DNA from: Gammaproteobacteria bacterium
GTDB lineage: Bacteria; Pseudomonadota; Gammaproteobacteria; SZUA-140
Assembly (NCBI GenBank): GCA_015491865.1
Contig: WFVD01000008.1
Span: forward strand, 62,001-126,000
Length of the DNA stretch: 64,000 nt
Reading direction: 5' to 3'
The notes beneath the pieces were generated by a model. It worked only from the letters and a program-made list of their open reading frames with translations, was not told the origin of the DNA and ran no database searches. Position numbers and translations under genes: made by a program. This document shows, piece by piece, positions 36,246 through 47,612 of the stretch (the first letter of the stretch is position 1; each line of letters starts with the position of its first letter).

Positions 36246-38266
36246 TGACAGAGCCGCGTGTCGATAGCCGTGCTGCGACAGCCGAGGGTGATCTCGGGCC
36301 GCAAGGTTTGAGGCAGGACCCCTCTGCCGCAGAGAGACCGGCACCCTTTTTCTATCCGGGCGCAACACGTGAGCAGCGCCTTAACCTGCTGCTGCACCTT
36401 GTACCGCTGGGCGAGGTGTTACTGATTACCGGTGTAGCGGGGGTTGGCAAAACAGCGCTGCTTGAGCAGTTCCTTGCCCGGAGGCGTGAGTCATGGCGGC
36501 TCTGCCGGCTCGATGCAAGTGGTGGTATCGATTCAAACCAGCTGTTGCAGCAGCTGGTGCAGGCCTTTGCACCGGAGGCGCAGGGCGAGCTGGATCGTAC
36601 CGCGATGGAGCGGCTGCTGATTTCACAGCTGCAACTGCTGCACAGGAGCGCACAGCAACCGATGCTGTTGATCGACAATGCAGAGCAGCTCTCAGAGTCT
36701 GGTTTGCGGGCGTTAAGTAAGCTTATTACGGATGAAGCGGCGGAAGAGAAGCGTTTCGGTGTGGTGTTATTCAGTGAACCGGCGATTGCAGAGAAGCTTG
36801 GCGACCCGGCGTTACAGCGGTTGCGTAGACGGATTAAACACACTTTTGAGTTGCCGCTGCTAAGTGAAGAAGAGACGCAGCAATATCTTGAGCAGCAGAT
36901 GCAGGCTGCCGGTCTTCAGGGGAAAAGCCCCTTTACTGCGGCGGTTAACCGGGCGATCTTTCGCGCATCAAAAGGGTTGCCGCTCAAGATTAATGAGCTG
37001 GCGCAGGCGGTGTTGCAGAATAAACGTCATGCCGCCATCCCCGCTCCGGCCATCAATGTTCCAGATAAAGCGGCTGTTGCGCCAGTAAAAAGGAAAAAAA
37101 GGAGGTTCTCATTCTCATTTATCTGGCCATTTCTGGTGGCGGGGGTGCTGGCCAGCGTGCTGCTCTTTCAGGATGAGATCAACGCGCTGTTTAATCCGCC
37201 TGTTGATGCGCCGCCTGCTGCCGTGGTGGAAAATGAAGTCGTCCCGCCACCAGTCGTCGATATCGAGGTGCCAGCGCCTGTCGAGGAGATAGTGGTCGAG
37301 CAGGCGGTTGAGCAGGTAGCTGCACCACCCGAGGATGAGGTGATTGCAGCAACGGCTGTTTCAGATGGCGACAGCGCAGTGCCTGCCAATAAAGCGACTG
37401 CTGAGCCAGTATCAGTACCAGCCCCTGTCGATCCGGTTGAGCCGTCAGCCGCGGAGAGCGCCGCGATTGAGCCGCCCGCCACAACGTTACCGGTTGCGCC
37501 CCTGGCGACTGAGGATGCAGCACAGGCTGTTGCCAACGCGCCGCAGATAGAGGTGCAAGCAACAGAAGCGCCACCCGATGCTACACCTCTGGCACCACCT
37601 GAAGCAGTAGAAGAGAGCTGGGTGATGGCGCAGCCTTCGCAAGCCTATACGCTACAGATCGTAGCGCAGGCGGAGCCAGAGAAGCGGGAGGCCTTCATCA
37701 GCCGTTTTGGTCTGGATAACGAGGTTGAACGGTTTAGTACGAATAAACAGGGGCAGCGCTGGTATGTGGCGGTGATCGGTCTCTATGACTCCCGTAGAGC
37801 AGCGCTTGAGGCGAGTCGTCAGTTACCAGCGGGGGTGGTGCCGTGGGTGCGCAGCTTTGCATCGATTAAAAAAGAGTTATGGCGAGCGCAGTCGGCCGTT
37901 GGCGAAACAGAAAGCAGCACCGTTTTGCCTGAGGTGACAGCGGCCGCTTCACCCGCAATGACAGATGATGAGCGCTGGGTGATGGCGCGCCCGGCGGACC
38001 ATTTTGCACTGCAGCTGGCCGCATTTAAAAAACCGGCCAGGATGGCTGCGTTTATTGAGGCCCACCCCTTGGCCGGTTCAGCAAAACAGGTGCGGTTAAT
38101 CAACCAGGGAGAGCCCTGGATTGTGGCGCTCTATGGCGATGTGGCCGATCGGCGTGCTGGGCTTCAACTGGCTGATCGTCTTGAACAGGAGATGGGAGTT
38201 CGGCAGCCCTGGGTGCGCTCATACGGCTCACTACAGCGGGCGATGAGAAAATATCAGCAACAATAG
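36245..38266 (+). CDS. DamX-like protein: AAA ATPase, TM segment and two SPOR domains
   Basis: A 673-residue inner-membrane protein. The cytoplasmic part is an ExeA/AAA-like ATPase with Walker A G-V-A-G-V-G-K-T (63-70) and Walker B M-L-L-I-D-N-A-E. A single TM helix lies near 290-308, then a long proline/alanine/valine-rich periplasmic linker (~315-455). Two SPOR domains follow, about 457-545 and 577-665, each opening W-V-M-A-[QR]-P and ending P-W-V-R-S-[FY]. SPOR domains bind denuded septal peptidoglycan, so a role in cell division is expected. E. coli DamX has one SPOR domain; here it is duplicated. Confidence 0.9.
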   Translation: MTEPRVDSRAATAEGDLGPQGLRQDPSAAERPAPFFYPGATREQRLNLLLHLVPLGEVLLITGVAGVGKTALLEQFLARRRESWRLCRLDASGGIDSNQLLQQLVQAFAPEAQGELDRTAMERLLISQLQLLHRSAQQPMLLIDNAEQLSESGLRALSKLITDEAAEEKRFGVVLFSEPAIAEKLGDPALQRLRRRIKHTFELPLLSEEETQQYLEQQMQAAGLQGKSPFTAAVNRAIFRASKGLPLKINELAQAVLQNKRHAAIPAPAINVPDKAAVAPVKRKKRRFSFSFIWPFLVAGVLASVLLFQDEINALFNPPVDAPPAAVVENEVVPPPVVDIEVPAPVEEIVVEQAVEQVAAPPEDEVIAATAVSDGDSAVPANKATAEPVSVPAPVDPVEPSAAESAAIEPPATTLPVAPLATEDAAQAVANAPQIEVQATEAPPDATPLAPPEAVEESWVMAQPSQAYTLQIVAQAEPEKREAFISRFGLDNEVERFSTNKQGQRWYVAVIGLYDSRRAALEASRQLPAGVVPWVRSFASIKKELWRAQSAVGETESSTVLPEVTAAASPAMTDDERWVMARPADHFALQLAAFKKPARMAAFIEAHPLAGSAKQVRLINQGEPWIVALYGDVADRRAGLQLADRLEQEMGVRQPWVRSYGSLQRAMRKYQQQ

Positions 38267-38367
38267 TCACCAAATGAGCAGGGAGATAACCCCGCTATCG
38301 GATAAAATCCTATTTATTTTCAGTGGGTTGTGTGGTTTTTGCGGGCTTTTCAGATAATATGCTGATA

Positions 38368-38396
38368 TTGAATGGCAGCGCTCAGGCGGGTATACT
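38368..38396 (+). promoter_or_regulatory. Sigma-70-type promoter of gltBD
   Basis: TTGAAT (38368-38373) and TATACT (38391-38396) are exactly 17 bases apart on the plus strand. Transcription would start near 38403. Confidence 0.5.
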
Positions 38397-38498
38397 TCGG
38401 CGTCCTGCTCTGTGTGGCTTGTCCACACCTCTGTGCACGGCCACATTTGGCCTCGTTTGCACAAACAACAATCAGACAGGATAGACAGAGAATCCCCC

Positions 38499-38537
38499 GC
38501 CCTCTCTTCAGGGCGCTTTGGGGTGCCTGAAGAGGGC
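38499..38537 (+). promoter_or_regulatory. Hairpin in the gltB leader
   Basis: GCCCTCTCTTCAGG (38499-38512) pairs with CCTGAAGAGGGC (38526-38537) except for a two-base bulge, with a 13-base loop. No T-run follows, so this looks like a leader structure rather than a terminator. Confidence 0.45.
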
Positions 38538-38636
38538 GTTGAAACTCTTCGGCATCTGCTGCTTTAAGGGTGTCCGTGCATTTTGAGAGAGATGTGCGTC
38601 GTACATTTCGGAAATATTTTTGAGAGGAACAAACTA

Positions 38637-41600
38637 TTGTCCCGTCAAACACGACCTTCTAAGCAAGGTTTATACGATCCTGCCCACGAGCATGATGCCT
38701 GTGGTGTCGGTTTTGTTGCCAATATTAAAGGTATCAAAAGCCATACTATCGTCCGCCAGGGGCTTACGATTCTTGAGAACCTTGAACATCGCGGAGCGGT
38801 GGGCGCAGACCCGCTGGCCGGTGATGGTGCAGGGCTGCTGCTGCAGATACCAGATCAATTCTTTCGCGCAGTGTGCGCCACCGATGGCATTACACTGCCC
38901 GCAGTAGGGGCCTACGGCGTGGGGATGCTCTTTCTGCCGCAAAGTCAGACAGACCGCCGGGCGTGTGAGCTGCTGATTGAAAGCACCGTTGAAGAAGAGG
39001 GGCAGGCCGTTTTAGGGTGGCGCGATGTGCCGACCGACAACAGCGGCCTGGGCGAGAGCGTGAAGGCGGTCGAACCCGTTGTTCGTCAGATATTTATTGG
39101 GCGTGGTGATAACTGTGCCGATACAGACGCCTTTGAACGCAAGCTGTTTGTGATCCGTAAACTGGTTGAAAATGCCATTGCCACCTCGGGGATGGAAGAG
39201 AGTGGTCAGTTTTATATCCCCTCCTTTTCTGCGCGTACCATTAACTACAAAGGGATGCTGCTCTCCAACCAGGTCGATGCTTATTTCAGTGACCTGAACG
39301 ATGAGCGTGTCACCTCCGCACTGGCCCTGGTGCATCAACGTTTTTCGACCAACACCTTCCCGTCGTGGGATCTGGCGCATCCCTTTCGGATGATTGCACA
39401 TAACGGCGAGATCAACACCGTACGCGGCAATATCAACTGGATGGCTGCGCGTCGCCATGCGATGGCATCAAACCTGCTGGGCGATGACCTCGAAAAATTG
39501 TGGCCACTGATCGCCGAAGGGCAGTCAGATTCTGCCTGTTTCGATAATGCGCTGGAGCTTCTGGTTGCCGGTGGTTACTCAATGGCGCATGCGATGATGA
39601 TGCTGATTCCCGAAGCGTGGGCCGGCAACCCGCTGATGGATGAAAAGCGTCGCGCCTTTTATGAATACCACGCCGCGCTGATGGAGCCGTGGGATGGCCC
39701 CGCCGCTGTTGCCTTCACCGATGGCAAACAGATTGGCGCCACACTGGATCGCAACGGCCTGCGTCCCGCGCGTTATGTGATCACCGAAGATGACACCGTG
39801 ATGATGGCCTCAGAGATGGGCGTACTGGAGTTCGCTAACGAAAAGATCATCAAAAAATGGCGGCTGCAGCCGGGCAAGATGTTTATGATCGACCTGGAGC
39901 AGGGGCGCATCATCGACGATGCAGAGTTAAAAGAGGCACTTGCCAGTTCGCACGACTACCAGGCGTGGCTGGACAAGACGCAGATCCACTTGAAAACGCT
40001 GCCTCGCGGGGATATGCAGGCCGGTTTTGATGCCGACACACTGCTCGACCGCCAGCAGGCGTTCGGGTTCTCTCAGGAAGATATCAAAACCATCATGACC
40101 CCGATGGCGCTTACCGGTCAGGAAGGGACCGGTTCGATGGGAACCGACACCCCGGTGGCGGTGTTATCGAGCCGGGCGAAGCCGCTGTTTAACTATTTCA
40201 AACAGAACTTTGCACAGGTGACCAACCCACCGATCGATCCGATTCGTGAAGAGTCGGTAATGTCGCTGGTGTCACTGATCGGACCGCGTCCAAACCTGCT
40301 GGGTCGCGATGAAGCGGGGAGCCACATGCGCCTTGAAGTGTCGCAACCGGTGTTGACCAACGACGATCTCGACCGCATCCGCCACATTAAAGACCATACC
40401 GATGGCGCCTTTAGTACCTGCACCCTGAGTATCTGTTATCCAGCCGACCTTGGTGCTGACGGCATGGAGAAGGCGATTGATGATCTTTGTGCCAGGGCAG
40501 AACAAGAGGTTCAGGCGGGTTACAACATTGTGATTCTGTCGGATCGTGATGTCGATGCAGAGCATGTTGCGATTCCCGCAGCGCTCGCAACCTCCGCCGT
40601 CCATCAGCACCTGGTGCGTAGCGGTCTGCGTACTGAAGCCGGGCTTGTGGTTGAGACCGGGGCCGCGCGTGAGAATCACCACTTTGCTGTACTGGCAGGT
40701 TATGGTGCGGAGGCGGTGAACCCCTATCTCGCCTTTGAAACACTCCATTCGATGAAAGATACCCTGCCAGAGCAGCTCGATGATGCGGAGCTACAGAAGC
40801 GCTACATCAAGGCGATTGGCAAAGGGTTGCTGAAGATCATGTCGAAGATGGGCATCTCCACCTATCAATCTTATTGCGGCGCACAGATCTTCGATGCGGT
40901 GGGTCTTTCAACTGTATTTGTGGACCGCTACTTCAGCGGCACCGTCACCACCATCGAGGGCGTCGGCCTGCCAGAGATTGCGCAGGAGGCGGTTAGCTGG
41001 CATCGCGATGCTTATGGCGATGCGCCGATCTATCGCAATATGCTGGATGTGGGTGGGGACTACGCGCTGCGAGTACGCGGCGAAGATCACGTCTGGACAT
41101 CGGAGACCATCTCCAAACTGCAACATGCGACACGCGCCAACGATGCAACCACCTATGCCGAATACGCAAAACTGATTAATGAAAGCAGCGAGCGGCTGCT
41201 CACATTGCGCGGCCTGTTTAAGTTCAGGCCTGACAATGCGCCGGTGCCACTCGAGGAGGTCGAAGAGGCCAAAGAGATTGTCAAACGTTTTGTCACCGGT
41301 GCGATGTCATTCGGTTCGATCTCGCATGAAGCGCATTCAACCCTGGCGATTGCGATGAACCGTATTGGCGGCAAGTCGAATACCGGCGAAGGTGGTGAAG
41401 AGCGTGAACGTTTTAAACCGCTACCCAATGGCGACTCGATGCGCTCTGCGATCAAGCAGGTGGCATCGGGTCGTTTTGGCGTCACCGTTGAATACCTGGT
41501 GAATGCCGACGAGATTCAGATCAAGATGGCACAGGGAGCGAAGCCGGGCGAAGGAGGTCAGCTGCCGGGCCATAAAGTGAATCAGGTGATCGCACGTGTG

Positions 41601-43295
41601 CGTCACTCAACCCCGGGCGTGGGTCTGATCTCCCCGCCACCGCATCACGATATCTATTCGATTGAAGATCTGGCACAGCTGATTCATGACCTGAAAAATG
41701 TCAATCCAGAAGCGCGCATCAGCGTCAAACTGGTTTCAGAAGTAGGTGTGGGTACTGTTGCCGCGGGTGTCTCAAAAGCGCACGCCGATCACGTCACCAT
41801 CTCTGGTTTCGATGGCGGTACCGGCGCAAGCCCGCTAACCTCGATCAAACATGCCGGCTCACCGTGGGAGATCGGTCTCGCCGAGACTCACCAGACACTG
41901 GTGATGAACAGACTGCGCGGACGAATCTCAGTGCAGGTTGATGGTGGCATGCGTACCGGGCGCGATGTAGTGATTGGTGCGCTGCTGGGTGCCGATGAGT
42001 TTGGTTTTGCCACCGCGCCGCTGATTGTTGAAGGGTGTCTGATGATGCGTAAATGTCACCTCAACACATGCCCGGTTGGTGTAGCAACCCAAGACCCCGA
42101 GCTGCGCAAGCGTTTTACCGGTAAACCGGATCATGTGGTGAACTACTTTTTTATGGTTGCCGAAGAGATTCGTCAGCTCATGGCTGAACTCGGTTTCCGT
42201 AAGTTTAATGAGATGATTGGCCGCTCTGACTGCCTCGACATGAGCCGTGCGATCAACCACTGGAAGGCGAAGGGGTTAGACTTCACCCGCCTCCTTTACC
42301 AGCCGGAGGTGGGCCCAGATGTTGCGATCTATAACTGTGAAAAACAGGAGCACGGCCTGGAGCATGCACTTGATAACCGGCTGATTGCTGAAGCGGCACC
42401 CGCACTGGAACGCGGTGAAGCGGTGACGATTGAAACGCCGATCACCAATGTGAATCGTACTTTCGGTGCGATGTTGTCGGGGCGTGTTGCCGAACGCTAC
42501 GGTCTTGAAGGTCTACCGGAAGATACCATCTCGATAAAGGCGCGCGGTATCGCCGGGCAGAGTTTTGGTTCATTTGTCGCACATGGTGTCACCATTGAGC
42601 TGATCGGTGAAGCGAATGACTATGTCGGTAAAGGGCTATCGGGTGGACGGCTGATTGTCTATCCACCTAAAGAGTGCCCCATCGTGCCAGAAGAAAATAT
42701 CATCGTCGGTAACACCGTACTTTACGGTGCGATTTCGGGTGAGGCCTATTTTCGCGGTGTCGGTGGCGAGCGCTTCGCAGTTCGCAACTCGGGCGCCACC
42801 ACGGTTATTGAAGGTGTCGGTGACCACGGCTGTGAATACATGACCGGTGGCGTAGTGGTGGTGCTGGGTCAGACTGGGCGTAACTTCGCCGCTGGCATGA
42901 GTGGCGGTATCGCTTATGTGCTCGATGAGGCTGGTGACTTTAAGCAGCGCTGTAACATGGCGATGGTAGAGCTGGAGCCGATACCGGCAGAAGATGATTC
43001 ACTTGAACGCCTTGAGCAGCAGGGTGGTGAGCTGGAGACACACGGCAGCGTCGATATCCAGAGCGACATGACACGTTATGATGCGCTACGTCTGAAACAC
43101 CTGATAGAGCGACACATGCACTACACCGATAGTGGCCGCGCGCGTGAGATCCTCGACAACTGGGATGCATGGCTACCGAAGTTTGTGAAGGTCATGCCGG
43201 TTGATTATCGCCGTGCACTACAGGAGATGCAGGCCGCCCAGGAGAGATCGGCAGGGGAAAAGAGGCAAAGTCACGCCGCAGGAGGGCAGCACTGA
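38637..43295 (+). CDS. gltB: Glutamate synthase (NADPH), large subunit
   Basis: Transfers the glutamine amide nitrogen to 2-oxoglutarate. About 1552 residues: class II amidotransferase domain whose nucleophilic cysteine follows a short propeptide ([11 protein letters not shown]), central domain, FMN-binding synthase domain ([14 protein letters not shown]), [3Fe-4S] cysteines in [13 protein letters not shown], and C-terminal GXGXG beta-helix. I choose TTG 38637 because AGAGGA lies eight bases upstream and the start gives the usual short propeptide; ATG 38592 is in frame but lacks a spaced ribosome site. The stop overlaps the gltD start by one base. Confidence 0.95.
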   Translation: MSRQTRPSKQGLYDPAHEHDACGVGFVANIKGIKSHTIVRQGLTILENLEHRGAVGADPLAGDGAGLLLQIPDQFFRAVCATDGITLPAVGAYGVGMLFLPQSQTDRRACELLIESTVEEEGQAVLGWRDVPTDNSGLGESVKAVEPVVRQIFIGRGDNCADTDAFERKLFVIRKLVENAIATSGMEESGQFYIPSFSARTINYKGMLLSNQVDAYFSDLNDERVTSALALVHQRFSTNTFPSWDLAHPFRMIAHNGEINTVRGNINWMAARRHAMASNLLGDDLEKLWPLIAEGQSDSACFDNALELLVAGGYSMAHAMMMLIPEAWAGNPLMDEKRRAFYEYHAALMEPWDGPAAVAFTDGKQIGATLDRNGLRPARYVITEDDTVMMASEMGVLEFANEKIIKKWRLQPGKMFMIDLEQGRIIDDAELKEALASSHDYQAWLDKTQIHLKTLPRGDMQAGFDADTLLDRQQAFGFSQEDIKTIMTPMALTGQEGTGSMGTDTPVAVLSSRAKPLFNYFKQNFAQVTNPPIDPIREESVMSLVSLIGPRPNLLGRDEAGSHMRLEVSQPVLTNDDLDRIRHIKDHTDGAFSTCTLSICYPADLGADGMEKAIDDLCARAEQEVQAGYNIVILSDRDVDAEHVAIPAALATSAVHQHLVRSGLRTEAGLVVETGAARENHHFAVLAGYGAEAVNPYLAFETLHSMKDTLPEQLDDAELQKRYIKAIGKGLLKIMSKMGISTYQSYCGAQIFDAVGLSTVFVDRYFSGTVTTIEGVGLPEIAQEAVSWHRDAYGDAPIYRNMLDVGGDYALRVRGEDHVWTSETISKLQHATRANDATTYAEYAKLINESSERLLTLRGLFKFRPDNAPVPLEEVEEAKEIVKRFVTGAMSFGSISHEAHSTLAIAMNRIGGKSNTGEGGEERERFKPLPNGDSMRSAIKQVASGRFGVTVEYLVNADEIQIKMAQGAKPGEGGQLPGHKVNQVIARVRHSTPGVGLISPPPHHDIYSIEDLAQLIHDLKNVNPEARISVKLVSEVGVGTVAAGVSKAHADHVTISGFDGGTGASPLTSIKHAGSPWEIGLAETHQTLVMNRLRGRISVQVDGGMRTGRDVVIGALLGADEFGFATAPLIVEGCLMMRKCHLNTCPVGVATQDPELRKRFTGKPDHVVNYFFMVAEEIRQLMAELGFRKFNEMIGRSDCLDMSRAINHWKAKGLDFTRLLYQPEVGPDVAIYNCEKQEHGLEHALDNRLIAEAAPALERGEAVTIETPITNVNRTFGAMLSGRVAERYGLEGLPEDTISIKARGIAGQSFGSFVAHGVTIELIGEANDYVGKGLSGGRLIVYPPKECPIVPEENIIVGNTVLYGAISGEAYFRGVGGERFAVRNSGATTVIEGVGDHGCEYMTGGVVVVLGQTGRNFAAGMSGGIAYVLDEAGDFKQRCNMAMVELEPIPAEDDSLERLEQQGGELETHGSVDIQSDMTRYDALRLKHLIERHMHYTDSGRAREILDNWDAWLPKFVKVMPVDYRRALQEMQAAQERSAGEKRQSHAAGGQH

Positions 43296-44722
43296 TGGGT
43301 AAGCCAACAGGATTTCTCGAGATCCCGCGCAAGGATCGAACCTATAAACCAGTCGCAGAGCGGATCAGACATTTTAATGAGTTTGTGGTCGCACTGAGCG
43401 AGGAAGAGCTCAATGCACAGAGTGCTCGCTGCATGGATTGTGGCGTGCCGTTTTGTCACGAAGGGTGCCCGGTCAACAACATTATCCCCGAATGGAATGA
43501 TCTTGTTTATAAAAATGACTGGCGCAACGCGATTGATCTGTTGCACTCTACCAATAATTTTCCGGAGTTCACTGGACGCATCTGCCCGGCACCATGCGAG
43601 GCGGCCTGTACATTGAATCTTGAAGATATCCCGGTCACGATCAAAACCATCGAATGTTCGATTGTTGATCGCGCATGGCAGGAGGGGTGGATCAAACCAG
43701 AAATAGCGAGTAACAGGACAGGCAGAAAAGTGGCCGTGATTGGCGCTGGTCCTGCCGGAATGGCAGCGGCGCAGCAGCTGGTACGTGCGGGGCATGCGGT
43801 TGAAGTTTACGAGAAACAGGATCGTGTGGGCGGCCTGCTACGTTACGGCATCCCCGATTTTAAGTTTGAAAAATCGCACATTGACCGCCGTCTCGAACAG
43901 ATGGCGGCAGAGGGGGTTGTGTTTCATCTGAATGCCCATGTCGGTGTTGATGTGGATATCCAGCAGCTGCAACAGAATTTTGATGCGGTGTTGCTGGCGG
44001 GTGGTAGCGAGCAGCCACGTGATCTGCCTGTTCCTGGCCGTGAGCTTGATGGGGTTCATTTCGCAATGGATTTTCTACGCCAGCAAAATAGACGTGTTGC
44101 CGGTGACGAGATTCCGGCCAGCGAAGTGATCAGCGCAACCGGTAAACATGTGGTGGTGATCGGTGGTGGTGATACCGGTTCTGACTGTATCGGCACCTCG
44201 ATTCGTCAGGGCGCAGCATCGGTCACGCAGCTGGAGATCATGCCGAAACCGCCAGAGAAAGAGGACAAAGGGTTAACCTGGCCCGAGTGGCCCAACAAGA
44301 TGCGCACCTCAAGCTCGCAGGAAGAGGGTGCCGAACGCCAATGGTCGGTTGCAACCAGATCGATAGAAGGCGAAGCAGGTAAAGTAAAAACCTTGCATGC
44401 AGTTAGCGTCGAGTGGGGAGCGAACGGCCCGCAGGCGATAGAAGGGAGTGAGTTTTCACTGCAGGCGGACTTAGTGCTGTTGGCGATGGGTTTTGTTCAC
44501 CCGGTACGTGACGGAATGCTGGAGGCGCTCGGCGCTGAGCTGGATGAACGTGGCAATGTACAGGCCAATACCGACGACTATAAAACTTCCGTAGAGAAGG
44601 TGTTTGCTGCTGGTGATATGCGTCGCGGTCAGTCGTTAGTGGTGTGGGCGATCCGTGAAGGGCGTCAGGCAGCACGCGCCGTAGATGAGTTTTTGATGGG
44701 GTGTTCTGATCTACCGCGTTAA
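43295..44722 (+). CDS. gltD: Glutamate synthase (NADPH), small subunit
   Basis: Supplies electrons from NADPH through FAD and two [4Fe-4S] clusters to GltB. The 475 residues show cluster cysteines in [14 protein letters not shown] and [10 protein letters not shown], the FAD loop [10 protein letters not shown] and the NADPH loop [17 protein letters not shown] lies eight bases before ATG 43295, which overlaps the gltB stop. Confidence 0.97.
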   Translation: MGKPTGFLEIPRKDRTYKPVAERIRHFNEFVVALSEEELNAQSARCMDCGVPFCHEGCPVNNIIPEWNDLVYKNDWRNAIDLLHSTNNFPEFTGRICPAPCEAACTLNLEDIPVTIKTIECSIVDRAWQEGWIKPEIASNRTGRKVAVIGAGPAGMAAAQQLVRAGHAVEVYEKQDRVGGLLRYGIPDFKFEKSHIDRRLEQMAAEGVVFHLNAHVGVDVDIQQLQQNFDAVLLAGGSEQPRDLPVPGRELDGVHFAMDFLRQQNRRVAGDEIPASEVISATGKHVVVIGGGDTGSDCIGTSIRQGAASVTQLEIMPKPPEKEDKGLTWPEWPNKMRTSSSQEEGAERQWSVATRSIEGEAGKVKTLHAVSVEWGANGPQAIEGSEFSLQADLVLLAMGFVHPVRDGMLEALGAELDERGNVQANTDDYKTSVEKVFAAGDMRRGQSLVVWAIREGRQAARAVDEFLMGCSDLPR

Positions 44723-44791
44723 AGCAACGAGCGATCATGAGAGAGTGCCCTCTGGGTAAAGAGACAACAACTAAAAGTTTAAGGCTGACCG

Positions 44792-45856
44792 ATGACCGAA
44801 TTAAAGAATGATCGTTTTCTACGCGCCCTGCTAAAAGAGCCGGTGGATGTAACGCCTGTCTGGATGATGCGGCAGGCGGGACGTTATCTACCTGAGTACC
44901 GCGCCACGCGTGAACAGGCTGGCAGCTTTATGGATCTATGCAAAAATGCAGAGCTGGCCTGTGAAGTAACACTGCAACCACTGGAGCGTTATCCGCTGGA
45001 TGCCGCGATTCTCTTTTCAGATATTCTGACCATCCCGGATGCGATGGGACTTGGCTTGCGCTTTACCGCCGGTGAAGGTCCCACCTTCGACAATCCTGTT
45101 CGCACAGAAGCCGATGTAAACAAACTCTTTGTACCGGAGCCAGAAGGTGAGCTGCAGTATGTGATGAACGCTGTGCGTACCATCCGGAAAGCGCTGAACG
45201 GCCGTGTACCGTTGATCGGTTTTTCCGGTAGCCCGTGGACATTAGCGACTTATATGGTAGAAGGCGGCGGCACCAAAGATTACGCAAAAGTTAAAGGGAT
45301 GATGTTTGATCGCCCAGATCTGATGCACAAACTGCTCGATACCACCGCGCAGTCAGTCACCTCTTATCTCAATGCACAGATCGAAGCGGGCGCACAGGCC
45401 GTCCAGATCTTTGACACCTGGGGTGGCGCACTGACCCCGCGTGACTACAAAGAGTTTTCACTGCGTTATATGCAGCAGATTGTGGATGGCCTGACCCGTG
45501 AAAAAGATGGCCGTAAGGTGCCTGTCATTCTATTTACCAAAGGTGGCGGGCAGTGGCTGGAGGCGATGGCTGATACCGGTTGTGATGCCCTCGGCCTGGA
45601 CTGGACCACCGACATTGGTGCCGCACGCAAGCGTGTCGGCGATAAAGTTGCGCTACAGGGGAACATGGACCCAAGCGCACTTTATGCAAGCCCGGCGCGT
45701 ATTCGTGAAGAGGTCGCAACCATCCTGAAAAGCTTTGGCAGTGGTGAAGGGCATGTCTTCAACCTTGGGCACGGTATCCATCAGCATGTTGATCCCGCTC
45801 ATGCCGGCGCATTTATCAGCGCTGTACATGAGTTGAGCGCACAGTATCACCAATAG
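44792..45856 (+). CDS. hemE: Uroporphyrinogen decarboxylase
   Basis: Decarboxylates uroporphyrinogen III to coproporphyrinogen III in haem synthesis. The 354 residues include [15 protein letters not shown] (substrate-binding Arg), [10 protein letters not shown] (essential Asp), [22 protein letters not shown] and L-G-H-G-I. It follows gltD by 69 bases on the same strand, a common order in this group of bacteria. Confidence 0.97.
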   Translation: MTELKNDRFLRALLKEPVDVTPVWMMRQAGRYLPEYRATREQAGSFMDLCKNAELACEVTLQPLERYPLDAAILFSDILTIPDAMGLGLRFTAGEGPTFDNPVRTEADVNKLFVPEPEGELQYVMNAVRTIRKALNGRVPLIGFSGSPWTLATYMVEGGGTKDYAKVKGMMFDRPDLMHKLLDTTAQSVTSYLNAQIEAGAQAVQIFDTWGGALTPRDYKEFSLRYMQQIVDGLTREKDGRKVPVILFTKGGGQWLEAMADTGCDALGLDWTTDIGAARKRVGDKVALQGNMDPSALYASPARIREEVATILKSFGSGEGHVFNLGHGIHQHVDPAHAGAFISAVHELSAQYHQ

Positions 45857-45902
45857 CTGCTACCCGTTATAAGAGCAGCCAACCTGTAAGTGAGTTAGTC
45901 GT

Positions 45903-46817
45903 ATGAAAGATGTCGATGATCTAAGTATGTTCGCCCCTTCCGGCCCCCCCCCCATTCCGGAAGAGTTTGAAAAGCTGCGCCATATGGAAGCGTTCTCTGA
46001 GGCGATGTTTAATCGCATCGTCAGTATTCAGGAGAAAGACCATCCCGCGTGGGATACAACAAAACCGTTTGTAGATCGTATCAAGGGTGTTCCACTGCAT
46101 GCGTTGATTTTCAGCAACCCGGACCGAGATCCGGCTAAGTTTGCCGCCACCATTGCACCGTTCTATCCGCTACGTGGTGAGATGCAGCAGATCGCCCACT
46201 GCATAAAACAGGTTGCAGAAGAGCCAGTCGTCTGTGACCTGCATGCCGGCAACGGTTTTGTTGGCAGCCTGCTGGCCCATGAAGGGGTGAAGGTGGTGGG
46301 TACGCGAGACCCGGCCGCCAAGCCCAATCAGATTGCAGATTTCTATGATGCCGAGAGATACACCATGAAAGAGATGGCGGTAGATGCCATCGACTTTAAA
46401 TTTGATGTTGCCTTCTCTGCCTGGATGCCGGGTGGAAAGAATCTCACCCCTGAGATTTTAAAACACAAACCCAAGTTGATCATCTTTATCCATACCGACC
46501 ACGCCGATGAAAAAAATGAGGTGCCACAGACTGGTACACCCGAAGCGTTTACCGCTCTGCCAGAAAACTATGCATTGATCGCGGGCTGGTCAATCACCCG
46601 CCCTCAGGATTGCCTTAAAGAGGTCTGGGAAGAGTTAACCCCAAGTATCGAAGAGGTGCGCCATGTGAAGATCTACGCCGATACCCCGTGGCATGAGATT
46701 GACCTCGGTGAAGGGTTGGTGCCACAGGAACCCTACGACTGGGAAAAAGAGCTCGATATGGTGTTGACCGGCCTGAGTGCCAAAGAACACCTGCGTAGTC
46801 AGGGGTTTCCCGTTTGA
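45903..46817 (+). CDS. Conserved methyltransferase-fold-like protein
   Basis: A 304-residue soluble protein. The segment P-V-V-C-D-L-H-A-G-N-G-F-V-G-S-L-L-A-H-E-G-V-K-V-V-G at ~109-134 has the shape of an S-adenosylmethionine-binding motif I (D-x-H-A-G-N-G) and first strand pair. The later strands D-V-A-F-S-A-W-M-P-G-G and L-I-I-F-I-H-T-D-H fit a Rossmann-like core. No catalytic motif names a substrate, so methyl transfer is a guess. The AAGTGAG site precedes ATG. Codons 15-17 lie in a C10 tract that could slip and switch the gene off. Confidence 0.72.
   Translation: MKDVDDLSMFAPSGPPPIPEEFEKLRHMEAFSEAMFNRIVSIQEKDHPAWDTTKPFVDRIKGVPLHALIFSNPDRDPAKFAATIAPFYPLRGEMQQIAHCIKQVAEEPVVCDLHAGNGFVGSLLAHEGVKVVGTRDPAAKPNQIADFYDAERYTMKEMAVDAIDFKFDVAFSAWMPGGKNLTPEILKHKPKLIIFIHTDHADEKNEVPQTGTPEAFTALPENYALIAGWSITRPQDCLKEVWEELTPSIEEVRHVKIYADTPWHEIDLGEGLVPQEPYDWEKELDMVLTGLSAKEHLRSQGFPV
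45944..45953. repeat. C10 homopolymer inside the 5' end of a CDS
   Basis: Ten consecutive C span codons 14-17 (Gly-Pro-Pro-Pro) of the methyltransferase-like gene. Tracts of this length in the first codons are typical slipped-strand phase-variation sites, and are also common sequencing-error points. Confidence 0.7.
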
Positions 46818-47024
46818 GCGACCGCTCCTGGCGCTATTGTGTAAAGGGTTCACGCTAACTGTAATTTTTCTTTACAGCATGCCGAAAGCTGGCCTGTCTG
46901 AAAAAGTTAACCCATTGATTTAAAATGATATTCTGTTTTTGGAATAGTTCGTGCATCTTTAGTTTATGTCGGCGGTTTTTTTAGCCTGCCTTATTTAAAT
47001 CAATGTGGTGAAGAGAGACAAAGA

Positions 47025-47612
47025 ATGAAGAATTTCAGTAAAGCGCTGGTCACAGTCATCGCCTTTTTTGGCATCTGCAGCGTGGCGAATGCAGTGCCGT
47101 TCTATGACAAAGTCGATTTCTCTGGAAGTGGCACAAGAGATGGTGAAGATTTCCTAAGGGTGACGGAGGTATATAAATATGAGCAGACGATATTCTTTGA
47201 TCCCCTCGCCGCATCAATAGATAACGCCACTTTGAGAATCAAACATATAGGAAATAATATTGGCGCAGCTGACAATGAGCTCTGGTTGATACGGGGTAAG
47301 GAGGCTGGTGCGGGTGATCGCTGGTCAAAGATTGGTGATCTTTCCAACTCAACCAATGCGACCGGCTGGATTATTGACACATTCATACTCGGCTCTTACC
47401 TGTTTGATGAATCGGGTGCAGGCTCCTGGACATTGAAGATCAAAGCGCGCGAGCCGGGGCGCGACAGAGAACGATTAAGACTGGGGTGGAGTGAGCTGTC
47501 AGGAAATTACACGGCCGTTTCTGCATCGGCACCAGCGACACTTGTTCTACTGGCCACCGGCCTGATCGGATTAGGCTTCATTCGCCACCGCCGTACCGGA
47601 AACAGTCTCTAA
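47025..47612 (+). CDS. Exported protein with PEP-CTERM-like C-terminal sorting signal
   Basis: A 195-residue protein with a signal peptide cleaved near V-A-N-A (residue 24) and a tripartite C-terminus: A-S-A-P-A-T, hydrophobic helix L-V-L-L-A-T-G-L-I-G-L-G-F, basic end I-R-H-R-R. This is the layout of exosortase (EpsH/XrtA) substrates, but the usual P-E-P motif is replaced by A-P-A. The middle is a beta-rich domain with no recognised family. AGAGAG precedes ATG. It would be an envelope or matrix protein processed at its C-terminus; no exosortase gene is in this window. Its 3' end overlaps the convergent acyltransferase gene. Confidence 0.78.
   Translation: MKNFSKALVTVIAFFGICSVANAVPFYDKVDFSGSGTRDGEDFLRVTEVYKYEQTIFFDPLAASIDNATLRIKHIGNNIGAADNELWLIRGKEAGAGDRWSKIGDLSNSTNATGWIIDTFILGSYLFDESGAGSWTLKIKAREPGRDRERLRLGWSELSGNYTAVSASAPATLVLLATGLIGLGFIRHRRTGNSL

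Larger units (their letters stand above)
38267..38636. other. Upstream region of gltB
   Basis: A 370-base region without a gene. It contains a good sigma-70-type promoter (38368-38396), a bulged hairpin (38499-38537) and the ribosome site of the gltB TTG start. The transcribed leader would be about 230 bases. Confidence 0.55.

Noticed and set aside
37168-37574. Long antisense frames within the DamX-like linker
   Set aside because: They reflect the Pro/Ala/Val-rich, repetitive coding sequence of the linker read on the other strand.
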